Source: Bacteroidaceae bacterium
GTDB taxonomy: Bacteria; Bacteroidota; Bacteroidia; Bacteroidales; Bacteroidaceae
NCBI GenBank assembly: GCA_024398595.1
Contig: JAKSIX010000017.1
Span: 1-43,007, forward strand
Direction of reading: 5' to 3'
Length of the DNA: 43,007 bases
The notes under the pieces were generated by a model. That model saw only the letters and a program-made list of their open reading frames with translations, was not told where the DNA came from and made no database searches. Of the stretch, positions 1 to 7,070 are shown in pieces (positions within the stretch are counted from its first letter, which is position 1; each line of letters opens with the position of its first letter). The translations under genes were made by a program, and so were the position numbers.

Positions 1-1
1 A

Positions 2-133
2 ACACTTATTGATGACACGCACAGCATAACCCGCGCAAGTTTCAAGGAATTCGGTCTGAGAATAGGTTTGAATGAGCGTGCCGTAGAACGGGAGTTGGAC
101 AGATTCGCCAAAGATTACCAAGTTATTTTTTGA
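2..133 (+). CDS. C-terminal fragment, possibly HipA-like kinase (partial)
   Basis: The window opens inside a reading frame that runs without a stop from base 2 to a TGA at 131-133, giving 43 residues of a C-terminus. The visible stretch contains 'RASFKEFGLRIGLNERAV', which resembles the helical '...F..fg..lgl.eka' segment near the end of HipA-type toxin kinases in Bacteroidetes. The final 'IDxSFLS' helix usual in that family is not visible after it, so if the assignment is right the protein is short. The start and all catalytic residues lie outside the window. This is a tentative family call from a short match; any other helical C-terminus remains possible. Confidence 0.35.
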   Translation, partial: TLIDDTHSITRASFKEFGLRIGLNERAVERELDRFAKDYQVIF

Positions 134-191
134 AGATTACTTATTTCGCGACAAGGGATAAACATTCCACAAAAGATAATTTTTTGAAAAA

Positions 192-265
192 ATAGTTCAA
201 TTATAGTTGGGCTATTGAAAAATTTTTGCATGTTTGCAGTGTCAACTATGAATGAACTATAGTTT
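192..265 (+). promoter_or_regulatory. Promoter with candidate BlaI-type operators
   Basis: A Bacteroidetes-like promoter can be read as GTTG at 206-209 and CATGTTTG at 229-236, 19 nt apart, with one mismatch to TAnnTTTG. Two near-identical dyads flank it: AATTATAGTT at 199-208 over the -33 element, and the perfect palindrome AACTATAGTT at 255-264 just downstream of the expected transcription start. Further ATAGTT and AACTAT half-sites lie at 192-197 and 244-249. Position and symmetry suit autorepression by the downstream BlaI-like protein; operator function is inferred. Confidence 0.5.
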
Positions 266-279
266 TATTGCAATAAAAT

Positions 280-639
280 ATGAAGAAATTAAGTAAAAAG
301 GAGATGGAAATCATGGAGCTGTTCTGGAAGAACGGAGCTATGACGACGAGTGAAATCCGGGAACTGATGCCGGAACCGAGGCCGCACATCAACACGGTAT
401 CGACTCAGGTGCGCCTGTTGGAGAGCAACGGATTTCTGGACCACCGCAAGGAGGGAACGGGATACCGCTATTTCTGCAAGGTGGAATGGCAGGACTACAA
501 CAACGAGTTCAACGGAAATCCGCTGATGCGATGTCTGAAGAATTCGTATATCAAGGCGGTATCAGCCCTTGTCAAGGACGACAAGATAACGGTTGACGAG
601 CTGCGCGAGCTCATTGACCTGATTGATTCCGAAAAATAA
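280..639 (+). CDS. BlaI/MecI/CopY family transcriptional repressor
   Basis: A 119-residue winged-helix repressor of the BlaI/MecI family, at the normal family length. The N-terminal segment 'LSKKEMEIMELFWKNG' and the recognition region 'INTVSTQVRLLESNGFLDH' are characteristic, as is the basic wing 'GTGYRYF'; the C-terminal helices serve dimerisation. In the known family the repressor binds operator dyads as a dimer and is inactivated by proteolysis when a partner M56 metalloprotease senses its signal. That partner follows here after 18 nt on the same strand. Candidate operators lie at 199-208 and 255-264. The ATG at 280 fits the promoter upstream. The regulated genes beyond this pair cannot be told from the window. 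Confidence 0.92.
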   Translation: MKKLSKKEMEIMELFWKNGAMTTSEIRELMPEPRPHINTVSTQVRLLESNGFLDHRKEGTGYRYFCKVEWQDYNNEFNGNPLMRCLKNSYIKAVSALVKDDKITVDELRELIDLIDSEK

Positions 640-657
640 CCTTCAATATTCACAGTC

Positions 658-3594
658 ATGGAGACCTTTTTAATATACCAGCTGAAAGTGGCTGTTCTGG
701 CAGCCGCCCTGTATCTTCTGTATAAATGGCTGTTGAGCAGGCAGACATTCCACGGCTTCAACCGTGCGGCACTGTTGCTTATCTGCGCACTTTCATTCAT
801 CATACCTGTCTGTCACGTTGAAAACGAGCAGCTGAACAGCGAGGTGAGAAAGGTCTTTCCCGTATTTGCCACGGCAGATGACGCCAATAAGGAAACGGCA
901 ATCCCCATACATTCCACCGGCAACGGAATTTCCGCAGTCAACGGACAATCTGCAATCAGCGAACCGTCAGCAGTGGCCGATGACCCAGATGCCGACAGTA
1001 TCGCACCATCCGGGTACAGGGAACCGGTCAACTGGTCGCGTGTGGCAATGATTGGGCTTTTCGTAATATGGTGCATAGGCTTCGTATGGCTGCTGCTCAG
1101 AAAGACATTGTCGATACTCTCCATACGCAAGCTGATACGCGAGGGCCGCTATCAGGACCGTCAGGACGAATGCGACCTGATAGAGAGCGACGGCATAACG
1201 CAGCCTATGAACTGGATGAGTTTCATAATGATGCCCCACGACTGGATTGAGAAGGAAAATCAGGCGGTGTGGAATCACGAACTTTCACACGCCCGCAAGG
1301 CTCACTCCTTAGACCTTCTTGTCATTGACCTGATGCAGCTGTTCCAGTGGTTCAACCCTGTGATGATGCTGCTCTACAAGGAAATGGAGCTTCTGCACGA
1401 ATTTCAGGCAGACCGTGCCGTCATTGATTCCGGGGCCGATGCCCGCCAGTACAAGCTGATGCTGGTGAATGCCGTAGCCGAGAACCGGGGATTCGCCATG
1501 ACGAGCTGGCTTAGACAGACCAACCTTAAACAAAGAATAGATATGATGCAAAGAAATGAATCAAACCGCTGGAACAGGCTCAGAGCCCTGTTCATACCGC
1601 TTGTTGCAGCAGCTTTCACGGTTGTCAACTCGTCTTTCGCCAGTGCCCAGGACCAGAATTTCCATTGGGAGCCGTTCCAGGACGGCAAGATCTGGGTGTA
1701 TGAAAACGGCATGGCCAAAGTCCGCACGGTCGATGGCGTTGAAGCCAGTATGAAGACTACCGAATTGGCAGACTACCTGGCCAATTACAAGCCGGTCAGG
1801 ACAACCCGTATGACCCTGCGCTACGTACCCACCATCGAAGACCTCAATGATGCGTATCCGCTGGCACGCAGTCTTGCCGACAAGGGCATACACGTAAGCA
1901 TTGCCAACAACGATGAGATGCTCACCGAGATGACAATGCCGGAATACCGCACCCCCGCCATCTATGACCTCGGTGACGGCCGGTTCCGCTTCGAGGTGAA
2001 CTGCAATCAGAAGCAGAATGTCCATTTTGCACTGATAACAGGGAGCAGCAGGAAATACATTAAAGTTGTGAATCCGTCGGTAACCGGAAGCCTTGATGAT
2101 GTGATGAAGTGGATTGACCTGTTTGACGGGCACGGACTTGCCATATATCCCAAGACAATGACTACAAAAGAAGCCGATAAGATTGCCAAGGCTGTATGGA
2201 AACGCGGACTGGATCAGGTGTCAATTGTCGGGGATCTTCAATTTGACGGTGAAGTCTATGACGGCCTGCCCTGCAAGTTTAACCTGACAACCATTGTCCC
2301 GAAAGGTTACAGTTTCGAGAAGGAATTCGGCACCATCGCTGCCAAAGACGCAGTCATGAAAATGCATGAGAATCACACATCAGCATACTACGACAAGGGA
2401 ATGCGCGTTGAGAAACCGAAGTTCTTTGCCGGCGATGCATGGCACGAAATCACCGATGTCATAAACGGACCTGACGAACTGATTCTGATTACCCGTATCG
2501 ATCAAAACTCCTACCAGTGGGTCATAGGATTCTCCGACTGTGAGATTGAGGCCGGTGGAGTACGCTACAAACAGACGCGCAGCGAAGGAATGGAAGGCTT
2601 TGAATCGACATACTTCTGGAGTCCTACATTGAGCTATTTTTATCAGACTCTGCATTTCCCGCCCATTCCCAAGGATGTCAAGACCATCAACTTCTACGAG
2701 AGCAACCCGTCAAATACCATCACAAAGCTTCAGGTTGTCCCGGACATAGACATCTTTGAAGGTGTCAGGGTGGTGAAATATGAGGATGGTCCGGAATACG
2801 TTCTCAAAACTACGCATGTCGGCGAACGAGAAGGCATCAGGGACGTGTTCAGCGTGAAACGCATTGATTTCACTGATACAGAAACTACAATCTACTGCGA
2901 AGCTTTAATACGCAACGCACACTCATATCCCGGTCACATAAGCAGCGACTACAAGCTTACACTTGCCAATGACCGAGTATTGGAACCCATCCGTTACGAG
3001 GGTGTGCCTGTGGATCAGAACTTTGACCGTCACGGAGACTGGGTTTCAACACCATACCAGGTGGTATTTCCGGCTGTCAGTGCTGAAGAATGGGAAGAAG
3101 GCGCACCCGTTCTTACCGGTTCTGTACTGCATGAACCTGTGTCAGTCCAATTGAGGGACATAGCTAACCGTTTTCTCCATGAAGTGGAATTTGACAGACT
3201 GGAGCCGGGTGAATACGTAGCTGCCATGCTGATTCCCAAAGAAACAGACGATGAATTATTATATGAATTTGGGGGACAGATTCAAGAGTTCACTGTCAGT
3301 TCAGACGGAACTATAACTGTCCGTGGTGACAAAACAGGCCATCTTAAAGACGGAAAGTATCGTCAGAAAACGGTAACCGTTGAAGGAGAGAAACTGCTCA
3401 AACTCAGCAGTAGGAATAAGACAATGCAATTTACTGTCTCAGCGTCAGCGTGGTCGGATTATTCAGAAGATAATGGAGAAGCAGTCCAGATTAATATGAT
3501 GCATTTTCCGGAAGATGCCGGAGCGGATTCTCCTTTGGGAAGTTTGGGAAGATTCGATTGGGGTATGATTCTGATGCCTGTCAATAAAAAATAG
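658..3594 (+). CDS. M56 family (BlaR1/MecR1-like) membrane metalloprotease sensor with large C-terminal domain
   Basis: A 978-residue membrane protein, much longer than BlaR1 or MecR1 (about 600). Hydrophobic segments sit near residues 3-25, 36-54, 128-147 and 310-329. The M56 zinc protease signature is intact: H207-E208-L-S-H211, with the downstream acidic ligand in 'ELLHEFQAD' (E248). By family analogy the protease domain faces the cytoplasm and leads to inactivation of the BlaI-like repressor encoded just upstream. The last roughly 650 residues after segment four should be periplasmic. They show no penicillin-binding SxxK/SxN/KTG set, so beta-lactam sensing is not supported. The sensed signal is unknown. 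Gene order (repressor then sensor, 18 nt apart) supports the pairing. Confidence 0.88.
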   Translation: METFLIYQLKVAVLAAALYLLYKWLLSRQTFHGFNRAALLLICALSFIIPVCHVENEQLNSEVRKVFPVFATADDANKETAIPIHSTGNGISAVNGQSAISEPSAVADDPDADSIAPSGYREPVNWSRVAMIGLFVIWCIGFVWLLLRKTLSILSIRKLIREGRYQDRQDECDLIESDGITQPMNWMSFIMMPHDWIEKENQAVWNHELSHARKAHSLDLLVIDLMQLFQWFNPVMMLLYKEMELLHEFQADRAVIDSGADARQYKLMLVNAVAENRGFAMTSWLRQTNLKQRIDMMQRNESNRWNRLRALFIPLVAAAFTVVNSSFASAQDQNFHWEPFQDGKIWVYENGMAKVRTVDGVEASMKTTELADYLANYKPVRTTRMTLRYVPTIEDLNDAYPLARSLADKGIHVSIANNDEMLTEMTMPEYRTPAIYDLGDGRFRFEVNCNQKQNVHFALITGSSRKYIKVVNPSVTGSLDDVMKWIDLFDGHGLAIYPKTMTTKEADKIAKAVWKRGLDQVSIVGDLQFDGEVYDGLPCKFNLTTIVPKGYSFEKEFGTIAAKDAVMKMHENHTSAYYDKGMRVEKPKFFAGDAWHEITDVINGPDELILITRIDQNSYQWVIGFSDCEIEAGGVRYKQTRSEGMEGFESTYFWSPTLSYFYQTLHFPPIPKDVKTINFYESNPSNTITKLQVVPDIDIFEGVRVVKYEDGPEYVLKTTHVGEREGIRDVFSVKRIDFTDTETTIYCEALIRNAHSYPGHISSDYKLTLANDRVLEPIRYEGVPVDQNFDRHGDWVSTPYQVVFPAVSAEEWEEGAPVLTGSVLHEPVSVQLRDIANRFLHEVEFDRLEPGEYVAAMLIPKETDDELLYEFGGQIQEFTVSSDGTITVRGDKTGHLKDGKYRQKTVTVEGEKLLKLSSRNKTMQFTVSASAWSDYSEDNGEAVQINMMHFPEDAGADSPLGSLGRFDWGMILMPVNKK

Positions 3595-3635
3595 ATAGTC
3601 AGCTGAAATAAGGAACAAGTAGAATTTGTAAAAGA

Positions 3636-3671
3636 ACGGGAGCCATTTGCATTGCTGCAGGTGGCTCCCGT
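3636..3671 (+). terminator. Hairpin behind the M56 sensor gene
   Basis: A perfect 10-bp stem is formed by ACGGGAGCCA (3636-3645) and TGGCTCCCGT (3662-3671) with a 16-nt loop, 41 nt after the sensor gene's stop. No T-run follows, so it may be a weak terminator or an mRNA 3' stabiliser. Confidence 0.5.
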
Positions 3672-3676
3672 GTGTA

Positions 3677-3736
3677 ATGTCAAATTATAGCGAAGTTCAA
3701 TATGACAATGAGAAAAATAAGGAAGCAGGACAATGA
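3677..3736 (+). CDS. Possible 19-residue leader peptide coupled to XRE gene
   Basis: A short frame starts at ATG 3677 and encodes a 19-residue, charged, Asn/Glu/Lys-rich peptide (begins MSNYSEVQYD, ends KEAGQ). Its TGA overlaps the ATG of the XRE regulator in the sequence ATGA, the arrangement used for translational coupling. It begins just after the hairpin at 3636-3671. It may be a real leader, the remnant tail of a lost partner gene, or chance. No homology is recognised. Confidence 0.2.
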   Translation: MSNYSEVQYDNEKNKEAGQ

Positions 3737-3933
3737 AAAATAGTTTGAGAGTAGAACGGGCCATAAAGGATATTACCCAGAAGGAACTGGCCGATGCCAT
3801 CGGTGTAAGCCGCCAGACAATCAATTCAATCGAGGCCGGCAACTACGTCCCATCGACAGTTCTTGCCCTGAAGATTGCCCGCTATTTCGGCAAGCCGGCA
3901 GACTCCATATTCCAACTGGACGAGAACGACTGA
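3733..3933 (+). CDS. XRE/Cro-CI type helix-turn-helix regulator
   Basis: A 66-residue, single-domain DNA-binding protein. The helix-turn-helix is plain: 'TQKELADAIGVSRQTINSIE' (about residues 15-34) followed by 'GNYVPSTVLALKIARYFGKP'. This compact form is common in bacteria, where such genes often follow a small membrane protein gene. No such partner is present here; only a possible 19-residue frame overlaps its start. The target is unknown. It is read away from the M56 sensor gene in the same direction, and its 3' end lies 79 nt before the queA start. Confidence 0.9.
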   Translation: MKNSLRVERAIKDITQKELADAIGVSRQTINSIEAGNYVPSTVLALKIARYFGKPADSIFQLDEND

Positions 3934-3978
3934 ACTGTATGAATGCAGGTCTGCAGTCCAAACCTCAGCTATTTTGTG

Positions 3979-3986
3979 TAAGTTTG
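3979..3986 (+). promoter_or_regulatory. queA -7 promoter element
   Basis: TAAGTTTG matches the Bacteroidetes TAnnTTTG element exactly. It lies 26 nt before ATG 4013, which supports that start over upstream in-frame codons inside the XRE gene. No clear -33 TTTG is seen. Confidence 0.55.
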
Positions 3987-4012
3987 CAGTCTCCAAACGA
4001 AGATTGGCGGAT

Positions 4013-5254
4013 ATGGTAGAGATTGAAGATGTGAGGCATATAAGGATAAGCGAGTATGATTATCCTCTGCCGGATGACAGAATAGCGAAGTTCCCTCTGG
4101 AAAAGCGCGACAGCTCCAAGCTGCTGGTGTATGACAAGGGCAGAATCTCGGAGAAGGTGTTTACGGATCTGCCGGGACTGCTGCCTCAGGGCGCACTGAT
4201 GATATTCAATAATACCAAGGTCATTCAGGCACGTCTGCATTTCAGAAAAGAGAGCACTGAGCAGCACCCGGGCGCGCTGATAGAGGTGTTCCTGCTCGAA
4301 CCGGCCGCACCTTCCGACTATCAGCTCAATTTTGCGGCAAGAGGGGAGTGCTCGTGGTATTGCCTGATCGGTAATCTGAAGCGCTGGAAGTCAGGCGTGC
4401 TGTCCAGAGAGGTCAATGTGGCCGGTCATAGTGTCATTCTCAGAGTGGAGCGTGGGGAACCGCACGGTACTGGCTTTCTGGTACATCTGAAATGGGATGA
4501 CGGATCAGTCTCTTTCTCGGAACTGCTGGAGGCGGTGGGCGAGATACCTATTCCGCCTTATCTGAACAGGGAATCGCAGGAAAGCGACAAGACCACATAC
4601 CAGACCGTATATTCCAAGGTGAAGGGCTCTGTGGCGGCACCTACGGCGGGACTGCATTTCACTCCGGATGTGCTGGAGGAACTGGACAGGCGCGGTGTGG
4701 AACGTGAGGAACTGACTCTTCACGTGGGTGCGGGTACGTTCAAGCCTGTGAAGAGCGAGGAAATGGAGGGGCATGAGATGCATACGGAGTTCATCGTAGT
4801 CAGGCGTTCCACCATAGAGAAGCTGATAGCGCACGACGGTAAGGCAATAGCTGTCGGCACGACATCCGTGCGTACATTGGAGAGTCTGTACTACATAGGA
4901 GCATACCTTCAGGACCATCCTGATGCACCTGAGGAAAAACTTCACGTGCCCCAGTGGATTCCATACGTGTATGACGGTAATATAGATACCGTGGAATCAC
5001 TCCGTAACATATTGCGCTATCTGGATGAACACGGTCTGCCAGCCTTGAAGACCAGTACCCAGCTGCTGATAGTGCCGGGCTTTGAGTATCATATAGTCAG
5101 GATGATGGTTACCAATTTCCATCAGCCGCAGAGTACATTGCTGCTTCTTGTATCGGCATTCGTCCACGGTGACTGGCGCAGCATATATGATTTCGCCCTG
5201 TCCAACGGATTCCGCTTCCTGAGCTATGGCGACAGCTCTCTGCTGATGCCATAA
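4013..5254 (+). CDS. queA: S-adenosylmethionine:tRNA ribosyltransferase-isomerase QueA
   Basis: QueA transfers and isomerises the ribosyl part of S-adenosylmethionine onto 7-aminomethyl-7-deazaguanine in tRNA, giving epoxyqueuosine in the cytoplasm. The 413-residue product shows family stretches including 'DYPLPDDRIAKFPLEKRDSS', 'LMIFNNTKVIQARL', 'VAAPTAGLHFT', 'LHVGAGTFKPV' and 'MVTNFHQPQSTLLLLVSAF'. The frame is open further upstream to 3875, but that would overlap the XRE gene, and a TAAGTTTG promoter element lies at 3979-3986. ATG 4013 is therefore chosen. It runs convergently to the radical SAM gene, 22 nt away. Other queuosine genes in the window (queD, folE) are 22 kb off. Confidence 0.95.
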   Translation: MVEIEDVRHIRISEYDYPLPDDRIAKFPLEKRDSSKLLVYDKGRISEKVFTDLPGLLPQGALMIFNNTKVIQARLHFRKESTEQHPGALIEVFLLEPAAPSDYQLNFAARGECSWYCLIGNLKRWKSGVLSREVNVAGHSVILRVERGEPHGTGFLVHLKWDDGSVSFSELLEAVGEIPIPPYLNRESQESDKTTYQTVYSKVKGSVAAPTAGLHFTPDVLEELDRRGVEREELTLHVGAGTFKPVKSEEMEGHEMHTEFIVVRRSTIEKLIAHDGKAIAVGTTSVRTLESLYYIGAYLQDHPDAPEEKLHVPQWIPYVYDGNIDTVESLRNILRYLDEHGLPALKTSTQLLIVPGFEYHIVRMMVTNFHQPQSTLLLLVSAFVHGDWRSIYDFALSNGFRFLSYGDSSLLMP

Positions 5255-5276
5255 CGCCAACCCTTCCCTGTCGGAC

Positions 5277-7070
5277 TCAGAACAGTTTCCGAATAAGGTC
5301 CGTGCGGCCAATCCTGCGCAGTTCCGCGATTATTGCCCTGCGTTTGTCTGCCTCGTACCAGAAGAAGAACTGGCGCTGTGCCTGCTTCTCTATAGCTGAC
5401 GATGCCGTATATACCTGTTCCTTCGTATATGGATTGATTCCCGTGTGGAATATCTCGGTGCTCAATGTCATCGGGGTAGGAGTGAAGTCCTGTATCTGTT
5501 CCAGATGGAAATCGAGACGTTTGGTTATTGCTGCAAGTTCGGCCATATCCTGTTCCGTACATCCGGGGTGGCTGCTGATGAAGTAGGGGATAAGCTGTTG
5601 CCTGAGGCCGTTCTTCCTGCATATATTGTCAAACATCCTGCTGAATTGTTCGAACTGACGGAATGGGGGTTTGCGCATAATCTGCAGAACGTGGCTTGCA
5701 GTGTGCTCAGGTGCCACTTTCAGACGGCCGCTGACGTGGTTGCAGATAAGTTGCTCGGCGTATTTCTGATGCGAACGGTTCACATCCGCATTGTCACTCT
5801 GATGCAGGATTATGTCATATCTGATGCCGCTTCCTATGCATATTTTCTTTACGCCGGGTATTTTGGAAGCCTTCCGGTAGAGCGATATCAGAGGCGTCAG
5901 GTCAGTGTCCAGATTGGGACATACCTTCGGATGGAGGCAGGTGGGACGTGCGCATTTCTGACAGAGTGATTTGTCCTTGCCGCCCAGACGGTACATATTT
6001 GCCGACGGTCCTCCCAAATCGGATATGTAGCCCTTGAAATCATCCATCTTGGTGATTTCCCTTACCTCGCGCAGAATGCTTTCCTCGCTGCGGCTGACAA
6101 TCTGCTTGCCCTGATGCGCGGATATGGTGCAGAAGGCGCAGCCTCCGAAACAGCCGCGATGTATGGTCACGGAGTGCCGTATCATCTCGTATGCCGGAAT
6201 CCGCTTGCCCTTATAGCGCGGGTGTGGAGTACGCATATATGGCAGGTCATATATCGCATCCAGTTCTGCCGTGGTCATAGGCGGGTATGGAGGATTGACT
6301 ATTACATATTTTCCTGCGGTCTGCTGTATTATCCTGGAGGCATTTATCCTGTTTGATTCCTCCTCGATTATCCTGAAATTGGCTGCCTGCGCCAACTTGT
6401 CTGCAAGACACTGCTCGTGCGGGCTTAACAGCCTGTCGTCCGGTGACAGGCCTCCCGGAATCACATCTGCCAGAAATGCCACCTGAGGCTGGCTTTCTAT
6501 CTCTTCCGGGTGTCCGCGGCGTATGGCATCGGCAATTGCCGTTATCGGCTTTTCGCCCATACCATATATAAGCCAGTCTGCACCGCTGTCCAAAAGAATG
6601 CTGCGCTGCAGACTGTCCTGCCAGTAGTCATAATGCGTAAGCCTGCGCATAGAGGCCTCAATGCCTCCGAGAACAACAGGCACATCGGGGAACAGTTTCT
6701 TGAGAGCCTTTGTATATACTATCGACGGATACTCTGGACGGCTTGAATGACGTCCGTCAGGCGTGTATGCATCTTCCGAGCGCAGACGCTTTCCGGCGGT
6801 GTATTTATTGACCATCGAATCCATAGTGCCTGCGGTCACGCCGAAGAAGAGTCCTGGCCGTCCCAGTTTTTTGAAGTCTCTCAAATCGTCCTGCCAGTTG
6901 GGTTGGGGGACTATTGCCACTTTATATCCCTGCGATTCCAGTACACGTCCTATTACGGCTGTGCCGAATGAGGGATGGTCAATGTATGCGTCACCGCTGA
7001 ACAGTATGACATCCAACTGCTCCCATCCAAGTGCGTCACATTCCTTTTTAGTCGTCGGCAGCCAGCTCAT
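5277..7070 (-). CDS. YgiQ family radical SAM protein
   Basis: A 597-residue protein of the YgiQ family (UPF0313), of normal length and covering N-terminal YgiQ, radical SAM and C-terminal parts. The [4Fe-4S] cluster motif is CFGGCAFC with C307, C311 and C314, preceded by 'MIRHSVTIHRG'. A family-typical Cys-rich stretch 'CQKCARPTCLHPKVCPN' follows the SAM core. The start 'MSWLPTTKKECDALGW' is the conserved family N-terminus. The biochemical reaction of YgiQ is not established. The start codon lies 23 nt inside the end of the upstream amidase gene on the same strand, so the two are probably co-transcribed and perhaps translationally coupled. Confidence 0.93.
   Translation of the reverse strand: MSWLPTTKKECDALGWEQLDVILFSGDAYIDHPSFGTAVIGRVLESQGYKVAIVPQPNWQDDLRDFKKLGRPGLFFGVTAGTMDSMVNKYTAGKRLRSEDAYTPDGRHSSRPEYPSIVYTKALKKLFPDVPVVLGGIEASMRRLTHYDYWQDSLQRSILLDSGADWLIYGMGEKPITAIADAIRRGHPEEIESQPQVAFLADVIPGGLSPDDRLLSPHEQCLADKLAQAANFRIIEEESNRINASRIIQQTAGKYVIVNPPYPPMTTAELDAIYDLPYMRTPHPRYKGKRIPAYEMIRHSVTIHRGCFGGCAFCTISAHQGKQIVSRSEESILREVREITKMDDFKGYISDLGGPSANMYRLGGKDKSLCQKCARPTCLHPKVCPNLDTDLTPLISLYRKASKIPGVKKICIGSGIRYDIILHQSDNADVNRSHQKYAEQLICNHVSGRLKVAPEHTASHVLQIMRKPPFRQFEQFSRMFDNICRKNGLRQQLIPYFISSHPGCTEQDMAELAAITKRLDFHLEQIQDFTPTPMTLSTEIFHTGINPYTKEQVYTASSAIEKQAQRQFFFWYEADKRRAIIAELRRIGRTDLIRKLF

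Noticed and set aside
3875..4012. N-terminal extension of QueA to 3875
   Set aside because: It would overlap the XRE gene, sits upstream of the TAAGTTTG promoter element, and the extra residues are not part of the QueA fold.
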